NCBI RefSeq assembly: GCF_000237805.1
Contig: NZ_CM001376.1
Span: 1,354,349 to 1,418,348 of the forward strand
Reading direction: 5' to 3'
Length of the DNA: 64,000 bases
Origin: Jonquetella anthropi DSM 22815
GTDB lineage: Bacteria; Synergistota; Synergistia; Synergistales; Dethiosulfovibrionaceae
The notes under the pieces are model-generated. The model was not told the origin of the DNA. It saw nothing but the letters and a program-made list of their open reading frames with translations, and searched no databases. Shown one piece after another: positions 27,014 to 34,949 of this stretch; within the stretch, counting starts at the first letter, position 1, and each line of letters begins with the position of its first letter. Position numbers and translations under genes: made by a program.

Positions 27014-28375
27014 ATGTGCGGGATCATCGGAGCTTTTTCCTCCAGGGGGGCTCACCTCCTGGAGGAAATTTACTTAGGCCTGTACGCCCTACAGCACCGA
27101 GGGCAGGAAGCCGCCGGCGTCGCGTGGTCTGACGAGGCCGGGCAAGTCCTGTGCCGCCGGGGAAACGGGTTGGTACATCTGGCCCTTTCCCAGACCGAGC
27201 TGGCTCAGGTGACCTGCCAAGCGGCGATCGGCCACGTCCGCTACGCCACTACCGGCGGAACCGGCCTTGCCAACGCCCAGCCTCTTGCGGCCAGCTCGTC
27301 CGTTCACGGGTCGTTCGCCGTCGCTCACAACGGCAACCTGACCAACACCGACGAGCTCAAGCGGCAGATGGAACACGGCGGGGCGATTTTCCAGTCCCGC
27401 ACCGACACGGAAGTCGTGCTCCACCTGATCAGCCATCAACCCGACGTGCCGTTCGCTGACGCGGTCCAGCGCAGCTGCACCAAACTTCGCGGCGCGTTTT
27501 CTCTGGTAATCGTCCACGAAAACCGACTCATCGCCGTCCGCGACCCTTGGGGGTTCCGTCCCTTGGCCCTAGGCGAGCGCGACGGGGTGTTCTACGTGGC
27601 GTCGGAGAGCTGCGCCTTTGACCTGCTGGGAGCCCATTTCATCCGCGATCTTGACCCAGGCGAAATTCTTCTGATCGACTCGACGGGCCTCCACTCGTCC
27701 AAGTTGCCGCTCACGCCGGCCCGACACTATCACTGCGCGTTTGAATACGTCTACTTCGCCCGGCCTGACAGCGTCATCGACGGCGTGTCGGTGTACGAGA
27801 GCCGGATCCGCATGGGCCGGGAGCTCGCCAAGACGAACGGCTGTCCGACCGACGCGGTGGTCACAGGTCTGCCGGACAGCGGCACAATCGCCGCACTGGG
27901 CTACGCCGCCGAGAGCGGACATGCCTATCAGGCCGCGATCGTCCGCAACAGGTACTCGGGCCGGACGTTCATCGAGCCGACGCCGCGGGTGCGGGAGCTG
28001 GGCGTGCAGAAAAAACTGAACCCGATCCGCAGCCTGATAGAGGGCCGCCAGCTGGTGGCAATCGACGACTCGGTCGTCCGCGGAACCACGTCGCGGAAGG
28101 TCTGCGACCTGCTCCGCCGCTGCGGCGCCCGGGGCATTCACCTGCGGATTTCAAGCCCGCCGGTCTGCTACCCGTGCTTTTACGGCATCGACACGCCGAG
28201 CCGGGACGACCTTGTGGCGGCTCAAAAGTCCGTGCCGGCGATGGCGAGCCAGTTCGGCTGCGACAGCCTGCAGTACCTGACGAAAGAAGCTCTGATCCGT
28301 TCCATCGGCAAGCCGGCCTGCGAGCTCTGCACGGCCTGCTTTGACGGACACTACATGGAGGAAGACGAACGATGA
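27014..28375 (+). CDS. purF: Amidophosphoribosyltransferase
   Basis: PurF commits PRPP to purine synthesis by making phosphoribosylamine. The 453-residue protein begins MCGIIGAF, so the nucleophilic cysteine is exposed by Met removal alone, with no longer propeptide as in Bacillus subtilis. The PRPP-binding motif is in IDDSVVRGTTS. C-terminal cysteines in PVCYPCF and ACELCTACFDGHY resemble the 4Fe-4S ligands of oxygen-sensitive B. subtilis PurF. A perfect 11-bp hairpin lies in codons 8-18. No strong ribosome binding site is visible, so it may depend on coupling to purL one base upstream. Confidence 0.97.
   Translation: MCGIIGAFSSRGAHLLEEIYLGLYALQHRGQEAAGVAWSDEAGQVLCRRGNGLVHLALSQTELAQVTCQAAIGHVRYATTGGTGLANAQPLAASSSVHGSFAVAHNGNLTNTDELKRQMEHGGAIFQSRTDTEVVLHLISHQPDVPFADAVQRSCTKLRGAFSLVIVHENRLIAVRDPWGFRPLALGERDGVFYVASESCAFDLLGAHFIRDLDPGEILLIDSTGLHSSKLPLTPARHYHCAFEYVYFARPDSVIDGVSVYESRIRMGRELAKTNGCPTDAVVTGLPDSGTIAALGYAAESGHAYQAAIVRNRYSGRTFIEPTPRVRELGVQKKLNPIRSLIEGRQLVAIDDSVVRGTTSRKVCDLLRRCGARGIHLRISSPPVCYPCFYGIDTPSRDDLVAAQKSVPAMASQFGCDSLQYLTKEALIRSIGKPACELCTACFDGHYMEEDER
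27036..27068 (+). promoter_or_regulatory. Intragenic hairpin at the 5' end of purF
   Basis: TTTCCTCCAGG (27036-27046) is perfectly complementary to CCTGGAGGAAA (27058-27068) around an 11-base loop. It lies 22-54 bases into purF, and the right arm contains a Shine-Dalgarno-like GGAGGAAA. It could affect purF translation or act as a pause or processing site; no T-tract follows, so simple termination is unlikely. Confidence 0.5.
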
Positions 28376-29370
28376 CTTTGACGTATGAGAAAAGCGGCGT
28401 CAGCATCGCCGGCGGCGATCAGTGGGTCGAGACCATCAAGAAAATCATGAAGGGCGTTCCCGCCGATCCTGCGGTCGTCGGCGGCATCGGCGGCTTCAGC
28501 GGCCTGTACCGGCTCAGCGGGACAACGCTTCTGGCCGGCTGCTGCGACGGCGTGGGAACAAAGGTTGAACTGGCCCGCGCGACGGGCATTTTCGCGCCGA
28601 TCGGCCAAGACTTGGTGGCCATGAACGTGAACGACCTCGTCACAGGCGGCGCCCGGCCGCTGTTTTTCCTCGACTACATCGCCTGCGGCGCCCTGAACGA
28701 GCCGGTTTTCGCCCCCGTCGTCGAGTCGGTCGCCCGGGCCTGCGCGTCCTGCGGCTGCGCCCTCTTGGGCGGGGAAACCGCCGAAATGCCCGGCGTGTAC
28801 GGTCCCCAGACGTTTGACTTGGCCGGCTTTGCCGTCGGCGTCGTGGACGAGCGAGACGTGATCGACGGCTCGTCGGTTCAGGAGGGTGACCTGCTGGTCG
28901 GACTTCACAGTTCCGGCGTCCACAGCAACGGGTACACGTTGGTTCGGGAAGCTCTGGCCCAGTCTATCGCCAAAGGCGACCTGTCCCGTCCCGGGCCGGT
29001 TCCCGGCGAGACGCTTGGCCAGTCGCTGATGAAGCCCACCCGGCTTTACGTCAATCAGGCCCTGAGCGCGGCCCGAACCGGGGCCGTCAAGGCGATGGCC
29101 CATATCACCGGCGGCGGCATGGCCGGCAACGTCAACCGGGTTCTTCCTGCCGGGCTCGTTTGCGACGTGGACTTTTCGAGCTGGAAGCGGCCGGCGGTGT
29201 TCGACCTGATCGCTTCCTGCGGCGTGGCCGAGGACGAGATGCGCCGGGTGTTCAACTTGGGCATCGGGTTTGTGATGATCACGTCGCCGGACTCGCTCGG
29301 CCGGCTGACTGACGCGCTCAAAGCCGCCGGAGAAAACCCACAGGTCATCGGACGGGTCGTTCGGGCATGA
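28372..29370 (+). CDS. purM: AIR synthetase (phosphoribosylformylglycinamidine cyclo-ligase)
   Basis: PurM closes the imidazole ring of AIR. The 332-residue protein has YEKSGVSIAGGD, CDGVGTKVELA, VAMNVNDLVTGGARPLFFLD, LLGGETAEMPG and HSNGYTLVR. It overlaps purF (ATGA) and purN (ATGA), and GGAGGA lies before the ATG. Confidence 0.97.
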   Translation: MTLTYEKSGVSIAGGDQWVETIKKIMKGVPADPAVVGGIGGFSGLYRLSGTTLLAGCCDGVGTKVELARATGIFAPIGQDLVAMNVNDLVTGGARPLFFLDYIACGALNEPVFAPVVESVARACASCGCALLGGETAEMPGVYGPQTFDLAGFAVGVVDERDVIDGSSVQEGDLLVGLHSSGVHSNGYTLVREALAQSIAKGDLSRPGPVPGETLGQSLMKPTRLYVNQALSAARTGAVKAMAHITGGGMAGNVNRVLPAGLVCDVDFSSWKRPAVFDLIASCGVAEDEMRRVFNLGIGFVMITSPDSLGRLTDALKAAGENPQVIGRVVRA

Positions 29371-29984
29371 TCCGCCTGGCCGTTTTGCTGTCCGGCCGAG
29401 GAACCAACATGGCCGCTCTGGCCGAACGATGTTCAAAAGATCCCCGTTTTTCCGTGGCCTTCGTCGCCTCGAGCAGAGCCGACGCGCCCGGACTGGCCAA
29501 AGCCCGACAGTTTGGCCTGCAAACGGCCGTCCTTCCCTACAGGGAAGGGAAAGAGGCGGCTGAGGGCGAACTGACCCGGCTGATTTGTGACTCAGATGTC
29601 AGCCTCATCGTTCTGGCCGGGTTCATGCGGATCCTCTCGCCCCAGTTCGTCGCCGCTCATCGGGGACGAATCGTCAACATTCACCCGGCGCTTCTGCCAG
29701 CTTTTCCGGGCGCCCACGCGATCGACGACTTCTGGGCGACGGGAGAGAAATACTCCGGCGTGACGGTTCACCTCGTCGACGAGCTGACCGACCACGGGCC
29801 GATTCTCGTTCAAGAGGCCGTCGCCAGGGAAGACGGCGATACCCGCGAGTCGTATGAGGAAAAAATTCACGCGGCCGAACACCGTATCTACTGGCCCGCC
29901 GTTCGAGACTACGCGCTGTCGCTCCCCGGCGCGGGGAAAGGAGACCTGAATGAAGAAACGAGCGCTGCTTTCTGTCAGCGATAA
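29367..29984 (+). CDS. purN: GAR transformylase (folate-dependent)
   Basis: PurN formylates GAR using 10-formyl-tetrahydrofolate. The 205-residue protein has LLSGRGTNMAAL, VLAGFMRILSP, the catalytic Asn and His region RIVNIHPALLPAFPG, and the Asp motif VHLVDELTDHGPIL. It overlaps purM by four bases and runs 35 bases into purH. Confidence 0.96.
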   Translation: MIRLAVLLSGRGTNMAALAERCSKDPRFSVAFVASSRADAPGLAKARQFGLQTAVLPYREGKEAAEGELTRLICDSDVSLIVLAGFMRILSPQFVAAHRGRIVNIHPALLPAFPGAHAIDDFWATGEKYSGVTVHLVDELTDHGPILVQEAVAREDGDTRESYEEKIHAAEHRIYWPAVRDYALSLPGAGKGDLNEETSAAFCQR

Positions 29985-31467
29985 AACCGGGCTGGAGAAA
30001 CTGGCCCGGGGACTCATCGAAAGGGATTTCGAGCTAATCTCGAGCTCCGGCACGGCCAAGTTCCTGCGCTCAGCCGGACTGCCAGTGACCGAGGTCGCCG
30101 ACGTCACGGGCTTCCCGTCCATTTTGGGCGGCCGGGTCAAAACGCTGCACCCGGCCGTTTTCGGCGGCATTCTGGCCCGCCGGGACGAGCCGTCGGACTT
30201 GGGCGAACTGGTCAGCCGAAACATCAGCCCGATTGACCTAGTGGTCTGCAACCTGTACCCGTTCGAGCGCGCCGCGTCTGACGGCGCGGGCACCGCCGAG
30301 CTGGTCGAACAAATTGACATCGGCGGCGTCTCGCTCCTGCGCGCCGCGGCGAAGAACTTTCGGTTTGTGACGGTTCTCTGCCGCCCTGACCAGTACGACG
30401 CCGCGCTGGCCGACTGGGACCTGCGGGGAGATTTCTCCGACGGGTTCCGCCGCCACGCGGCCGTCCAAGCGCTGAACCAAACGGCCCGGTACGACGCCGT
30501 CATCGTGAGGACCTTGAGCCGGTCCCTCGGCGAACCCTGCCCCAACGACGCGCCGCTGGCTCTGAGTTCGGTCAATCCGCTCAAGTACGGCGAAAACCCC
30601 TACCAGTCCGCCGAGCTTCTGCTGCCCGCCGCTTCCCGCTTCCCGCTGGAGATTAAATCAGGCGGGGGCCTGTCATACAACAACGTCCTCGACTTGGACG
30701 CGGCCATGCGGGCCTTTGCCCTGCTCCGCGACCGGCCCGCCGCAGCGGTCATCAAGCACACGACGCCCTGCGGGATTGCCCAGGCCGACACGCTCGAAGA
30801 GGCGTGGCAGCTGGCCCACGCCTGCGACCCGGTGTCGTCGTTCGGCGGCGTCGCCGCGGTCACGCGGAACATCGACGCGCCGTTCGCCCGAATCCTGGCC
30901 GACCGATTCCTTGAAGTCCTGCTCTGCCCGAGCATCGACGACGACGCCTTAGCCATTCTGTCGGCCCGGCGTCCTAAGCTGCGAATCGCCGTTTGGGACG
31001 GCGTCCAGCCGCAGGCGAAAGGCCTGCGCTCCACTTGGACCGGATTTCTCGCCCAAGACGACGGGCTGCCGCCGCTTCCGTCCCCTGACGCGGGCCGGTG
31101 GGTCGGCACACCTCGGCCGGAGCTCTGGGACGACTTGATTCTGGCTTGGAAGGCTGCCGCGCTCTCCAAGAGCAACGCCGTCGCCATGGTCAAGAACGGC
31201 GCGACGGTCGGCATCGGCATGGGCTTCTGCAGCCGACTGTTCGCCGTCGAGTTCGCCGCCCGTCAGGCCGGGGAGAAAGCTAGGGGCACCGTCATGGCCA
31301 GCGACGCGTTTTTTCCGTTCCCTGACGGAGTGGAAGAGGCCGCTCGGGCTGGCGTTCAGGCCATCATTCAGCCCGGCGGCTCGGTGAAGGACGAAGAGGT
31401 TTTCGCCGTCTCCGAAAAGCTCGGCGTCAGCCAGTTCATCACCGGCGTCCGCACGTTCCGGCACTGA
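29950..31467 (+). CDS. purH: AICAR transformylase/IMP cyclohydrolase
   Basis: This bifunctional enzyme performs the last two steps to IMP. The N-terminal MGS-like cyclohydrolase domain starts ALLSVSDKTGLEKLA and has GGRVKTLHP; the C-terminal transformylase domain has VIKHTTPCGIA and SDAFFPFPDGVEEA. Length 505 is normal. AAAGGAGA precedes the ATG inside purN. Confidence 0.97.
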   Translation: MKKRALLSVSDKTGLEKLARGLIERDFELISSSGTAKFLRSAGLPVTEVADVTGFPSILGGRVKTLHPAVFGGILARRDEPSDLGELVSRNISPIDLVVCNLYPFERAASDGAGTAELVEQIDIGGVSLLRAAAKNFRFVTVLCRPDQYDAALADWDLRGDFSDGFRRHAAVQALNQTARYDAVIVRTLSRSLGEPCPNDAPLALSSVNPLKYGENPYQSAELLLPAASRFPLEIKSGGGLSYNNVLDLDAAMRAFALLRDRPAAAVIKHTTPCGIAQADTLEEAWQLAHACDPVSSFGGVAAVTRNIDAPFARILADRFLEVLLCPSIDDDALAILSARRPKLRIAVWDGVQPQAKGLRSTWTGFLAQDDGLPPLPSPDAGRWVGTPRPELWDDLILAWKAAALSKSNAVAMVKNGATVGIGMGFCSRLFAVEFAARQAGEKARGTVMASDAFFPFPDGVEEAARAGVQAIIQPGGSVKDEEVFAVSEKLGVSQFITGVRTFRH

Positions 31468-31476
31468 GGCGAAGCG

Positions 31477-32763
31477 ATGAAGCCGATTAACTGTCTTGTG
31501 ATCGGAAGCGGCGGACGGGAACACGCCATCTGTCTGGCCCTGTCCCGCTCAAGCCGCTGCGGCCGGCTGATCGCCGCCCCGGGCAACCCGGGGATGGAAG
31601 GTCTCGCCGAAGTTTGTCCCGTCCCGTGGCAGGACGCCGCCGCGGTGGTTGACCTGTGCAAAAAACGCGCCGTCGACTTGGTCGTCGTCGGGCCGGAAGC
31701 CCCTTTGGCCGCCGGCCTCGCGGACGAACTGCGCCAGGCCGGGCTGTCGGTCTTCGGCCCGGGCGCGGCGGGTGCTCGGCTCGAGAGCGACAAAGCGTTC
31801 GCCAAGGACTTCATGCGCGCCGCCGGCGTGCCGACGGCCCGGTCGGTCCTCTGCCGTTCCACCGCCGAGGCCGAGGCCGCCCTATCCCAGTTCGTCCCGC
31901 CCTACGTGGTCAAGGCCACAGGGCTTGCGGCAGGCAAGGGCGTCTTCGTCGAGCCCGAACTCTCCGGCGCCCTGTCGGCCTGCCGCCAGCTGCTTCAAGA
32001 CCGGACGCTGGGCGCGGCAGGAGAACAGGTTCTCATCGAAGAGGGGTTGACCGGCCGGGAACTGTCGGTCATGATCGTCACGGACGGGAAGTCGTGGCGA
32101 CTGCTCCCGTTCAGCCAAGACCACAAACGGCTCCAAGACGGCGACAAGGGCCCGAACACCGGCGGAATGGGCGCGTATGCGCCCGTCTCTTGGGTGGGCG
32201 ACGACTTGAAAAAGCGAATCATCGCCCAAGTGGTCGAGCCGTCGGTCGCCGGCCTTGTCGCGCAGAACATACCGTTCCGCGGCGTGCTGTACGCCGGACT
32301 GATGATCGGCCCGGACGGAAAGATCAACGTCTTGGAGTACAACGTCCGGCTCGGCGACCCAGAAGCCCAAGTCCTTCTGCCACTCTGCGGCGACACTTGG
32401 CTTGACCTGTGCCTTGCGGCCGCTCAGGGGGAGCTCGGCCCGTCCGGCAGCGTCCCCGTATCCGGATCAGCGGTCTGCGTCGTCTTAGCCTCGAAAACCT
32501 ACCCGTTCGGCCCGAGCGACCCGGCGGTCATCACGGGCGTCGACGAGGCCGAAAAACTGCCCGGCGTCCGCGTCTTCCACTCCGGCACGTCGCGGCGTGA
32601 CGGAAAACTCTTGGCCGTCGGCGGGCGGGTGCTGTGCGTCTCAGCGGCGGCGGCGACGTTTGACGAAGCGCGGGAACTGGCCTACCGAGCGAGCGAACTG
32701 ATCTCGTTTGACGGGTGCCAAAAACGAAACGATATTGGGCATGACGCCCTGAAAGGAGCTTGA
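31477..32763 (+). CDS. purD: GAR synthetase
   Basis: PurD joins phosphoribosylamine and glycine. The 428-residue ATP-grasp enzyme has VIGSGGREHAI, VGPEAPLAAGLAD, SDKAFAKDFM, GPNTGGMGAYAP and EYNVRLGDPEAQ. It lies 9 bases after purH in the same operon. Confidence 0.97.
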   Translation: MKPINCLVIGSGGREHAICLALSRSSRCGRLIAAPGNPGMEGLAEVCPVPWQDAAAVVDLCKKRAVDLVVVGPEAPLAAGLADELRQAGLSVFGPGAAGARLESDKAFAKDFMRAAGVPTARSVLCRSTAEAEAALSQFVPPYVVKATGLAAGKGVFVEPELSGALSACRQLLQDRTLGAAGEQVLIEEGLTGRELSVMIVTDGKSWRLLPFSQDHKRLQDGDKGPNTGGMGAYAPVSWVGDDLKKRIIAQVVEPSVAGLVAQNIPFRGVLYAGLMIGPDGKINVLEYNVRLGDPEAQVLLPLCGDTWLDLCLAAAQGELGPSGSVPVSGSAVCVVLASKTYPFGPSDPAVITGVDEAEKLPGVRVFHSGTSRRDGKLLAVGGRVLCVSAAAATFDEARELAYRASELISFDGCQKRNDIGHDALKGA

Positions 32764-32766
32764 TGA

Positions 32767-33285
32767 ATGACCCCTCAGGTTGGAATCGTCCTCGGCTCGG
32801 CCAGCGATGAGCCATTAGCCCAGAAGGCCGCGTCGGTCCTGAAGGACTTCGGCGTTGAATTTGAGGTGACCGTCGCGTCGGCCCACCGCACGCCGGTCGA
32901 CGCCCAGCGCTACGCGCAGAACGCCGCGCGCCGCGGGCTGAAGGCGCTTATCGCGGTTGCCGGATTGTCGGCCGCCCTGCCGGGCGTATTGGCGTCCCAC
33001 ACGCTCCTTCCGGTCCTAGGCGTTCCCGCTTCCGGAGGCGCTCTGACCGGCCTTGACGCCCTCTACGCCATCGCCCAGATGCCCAGCGGCGTGCCGGTCG
33101 GCTGCCTCGGAATTGACGGGGCGTCAAACGCCGCCCTGCTGGCCGTCCGAATCGTCGCCTTGAGCGACCGGGACGTCGCCGCCCGGCTGGTCGAGTACCG
33201 GGACAAAAACGCCCAAAAGACCCGGGACTCCCGGGCCAAGCTGTCAGGGCTGCCCCTCGCGCCAGACGACGCGTTTCAAGAGTAG
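32767..33285 (+). CDS. purE: PurE-family AIR carboxylase / N5-CAIR mutase (atypical loop)
   Basis: The 172-residue protein has the PurE core: VLGSASDEPLAQ, VASAHRTPVDAQ and LPVLGVPASGGALTGLDALY. The loop after the first AG reads AGLSAALPGVLASHT. It is two residues shorter than the class I (E. coli) AGAGGAAHLPGM loop, lacks that loop's histidine, and has the length of class II enzymes such as the PAICS carboxylase domain (AGRSNGLGP). No purK is present in this otherwise nearly complete operon, so direct use of CO2 is possible; this is an inference. It is the last gene before a strong terminator. Confidence 0.9.
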   Translation: MTPQVGIVLGSASDEPLAQKAASVLKDFGVEFEVTVASAHRTPVDAQRYAQNAARRGLKALIAVAGLSAALPGVLASHTLLPVLGVPASGGALTGLDALYAIAQMPSGVPVGCLGIDGASNAALLAVRIVALSDRDVAARLVEYRDKNAQKTRDSRAKLSGLPLAPDDAFQE

Positions 33286-33299
33286 GCCTCATCAACAAA

Positions 33300-33335
33300 G
33301 AGCCGGACGGCTTCACGCCGTCCGGCTCTCTTTTT
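33300..33335 (+). terminator. Terminator of the purine operon (and of the convergent KAS III gene)
   Basis: GAGCCGGACGGC and GCCGTCCGGCTC form a 12-bp stem with a 5-base loop, followed by TCTTTTT. On the minus strand CTCTTTGTTG follows, so it may also act on the convergent gene. Confidence 0.9.
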
Positions 33336-33340
33336 CCCCG

Positions 33341-34366
33341 TTACTTTGCCTCTTCGTCCCAGTGGACCAGCGCGCTGCTCCACGAGAACCCGACGCCAAA
33401 CCCCGACAGCAGGACCTTCATTCCCGGCTTAAGACGCCCAGCGCGCACGGCCCGGGCCAGAGCCAGAGGGATCGTAGAACTCACCGTGTTGCCCGTGTCC
33501 TCTAGGTCGATGACGAACTTCTCCGGCGGGATGCTCATGCTGTCCCGAAGCGTCTCAAGCATCAGCCGGGTCGCCTGATGGAACACGATCAAGTCCACAG
33601 ACTCAAAGCTCTCGCCGCTGGCGGCAAGCAGGGCGCTCAGCGACGCCGGGACTTCGGTCACGCCAAAGTCGAGCACCCGTCGGCCGTCCATGAACAGGTT
33701 CTCAGCGCAGCTCACGTTGCCGAACCGGTTGGCCGTCTCGACGCCGGTCGACTCCGAGCGGGGACAGGCCGTGCCGCCCGCCGGAATGATCAGCGCGTCC
33801 GCGCCGCTCCCGTCGGTGCCGAAGCTCAAAAACGGGAGATGATCGGCCGCACTCTCCTCCACCAGCGTGACCGTCGCTGCGTCGCCGAAAATCGGCCGAG
33901 TCGCCTTGTCGCGCGGGTTGATGTGGCGGGTTACCAAGTCGCAGGTCACCAGCAGGACGCGCCGGGCCAGCCCGGAAGTGATGAACCCTTTGCACAGCGC
34001 CAAGCCGTAGCAGTACCCTGAGCAGCCCAAATTGTAGTCGAACGCCCCGCAGGTTTTTCTCAGGCCCAGCAGGCGGTGCACCACGCAAGCCGTGGCGGGC
34101 AGCAGATAGTCGGGCGTCTCGGTGCAGAGCACCAGCATGTCGATCGACTCCCGGGAAACGCCAGGGTGTTCGGCGAAAAACGCCTCGCCCGCCCGGGCCG
34201 ACAGCTGGGACGTCGTCTCGCCCGTCGCCAGCCAGCGAACCGACACTCCCGTCTTCGAGCTGATTTTTTTAGCCGTCCACGTCCCAAACTCGGCCACGAG
34301 ATCTTCATTCGTCACCCGGCGGGTTCCGGTCACCCAAGAAATTCCTCTGATCGACGCACCGTTCAT
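33341..34366 (-). CDS. 3-oxoacyl-ACP synthase III (FabH-like)
   Basis: This 341-residue thiolase-fold enzyme has the KAS III triad: Cys115 in YNLGCSGYCYG, His in LIVFHQATR and Asn in EDTGNTVSSTIP. KAS III starts fatty-acid synthesis from acetyl-CoA and malonyl-ACP, but relatives condense other acyl groups. There is no fab cluster nearby, so it may be the housekeeping FabH in an isolated place or a specialised relative. The start is ATG 34366 after CGGAGGA; the TTG before it is too close. Inverted repeats lie upstream. Confidence 0.88.
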   Translation of the reverse strand: MNGASIRGISWVTGTRRVTNEDLVAEFGTWTAKKISSKTGVSVRWLATGETTSQLSARAGEAFFAEHPGVSRESIDMLVLCTETPDYLLPATACVVHRLLGLRKTCGAFDYNLGCSGYCYGLALCKGFITSGLARRVLLVTCDLVTRHINPRDKATRPIFGDAATVTLVEESAADHLPFLSFGTDGSGADALIIPAGGTACPRSESTGVETANRFGNVSCAENLFMDGRRVLDFGVTEVPASLSALLAASGESFESVDLIVFHQATRLMLETLRDSMSIPPEKFVIDLEDTGNTVSSTIPLALARAVRAGRLKPGMKVLLSGFGVGFSWSSALVHWDEEAK

Positions 34367-34428
34367 CAAAAATCCTCCGTCCGTTTCCGCCCCCGCAGGC
34401 TCCCCGTCAGGCGGGAAATGTCCTTGTC

Positions 34429-34479
34429 CTCAGGACCTGAGCGGTAAATATGACTAGCTATTATCAACAAGTCATATTT
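34429..34479. promoter_or_regulatory. Two inverted repeats upstream of the KAS III gene (operator candidates)
   Basis: AAATATGACT (34446-34455) and AGTCATATTT (34470-34479) are perfect 10-bp arms separated by 14 bases. Next to them, CTCAGG-A-CCTGAG (34429-34441) is a 13-base palindrome. The A+T-rich pair stands out in this GC-rich region and lies 65-115 bases before the KAS III start, where a repressor or activator would bind. The factor is not known. Confidence 0.5.
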
Positions 34480-34537
34480 TACTTGGTCCCCGCTTCAAAC
34501 GCAAGCGCCTGCCGTGCCCGCCGTTCTGCGGTTTCTC

Positions 34538-34566
34538 TTGCAATTTCGGTCCGATTGGTATATAAA
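34538..34566 (+). promoter_or_regulatory. Promoter of feoA
   Basis: TTGCAA (34538-34543), a 17-base spacer and TATAAA (34561-34566) form a good sigma-70-like promoter about 90 bases before feoA. Confidence 0.7.
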
Positions 34567-34657
34567 ACATGACGGCCCCTCGGCGTGTTTGTGATCATGA
34601 ACTCTGAATCCGGCGCTGCGCCGGCGAGGGCGAAACTGCGCGCGGGAGGTGAACGGC

Positions 34658-34879
34658 ATGGGACGCAAAATGAGCGACTGTGCCTCTGGAGAGAAAGTGT
34701 TGATCCGAGCCGTTGAGATCACCGACAAGGCCACCCTCAAACGGCTGGCCGACTTGGGAATTTTCCCCGGATCGGCCGTTGAGATCTGCAAGAACGTAGA
34801 CGGCCAGATCATCATCGGGGTGGCTGAAGCCCGGGTTTCAATCGAACGGCTGATCAGTTCCCAGATTATCGTCGCCTGA
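34658..34879 (+). CDS. feoA: FeoA-family SH3-like protein
   Basis: The 73-residue protein has the FeoA core: a small beta-barrel with ATLKRLADLGIFPGSAVEIC and a C-terminal RVSIERLISSQIIV. FeoA usually assists the ferrous iron transporter FeoB. Here it stands alone, with its own promoter and terminator and no feoB in the window. GGGAGGTG lies 7 bases before ATG 34658; the GTG at 34649 is part of that ribosome binding site. Confidence 0.88.
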   Translation: MGRKMSDCASGEKVLIRAVEITDKATLKRLADLGIFPGSAVEICKNVDGQIIIGVAEARVSIERLISSQIIVA

Positions 34880-34901
34880 AACGAGCCAATGAACGCAACA
34901 A

Positions 34902-34937
34902 AAAGAGGACGGAACCCCTGAGGGCTCCGTCCTCTTT
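34902..34937. terminator. Bidirectional terminator between feoA and the SecB-like gene
   Basis: AAAGAGGACGGA and TCCGTCCTCTTT form a 12-bp stem; the loop contains a further CCC/GGG pairing. The flanking A and T runs give a U-tract in both directions between two convergent genes. Confidence 0.85.
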
Positions 34938-34949
34938 ATCGTTCAAAAG

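Noticed and set aside
26068-27027. 319-codon minus-strand frame opposite purL
   Set aside because: Shadow of PurL, arginine- and glycine-rich, no ribosome binding site and no recognised motif.
27036-27068. Intrinsic terminator inside purF
   Set aside because: The hairpin is strong but is followed by TTTACTTAGG rather than a run of T, and seven purine genes from purF onward would lose expression.
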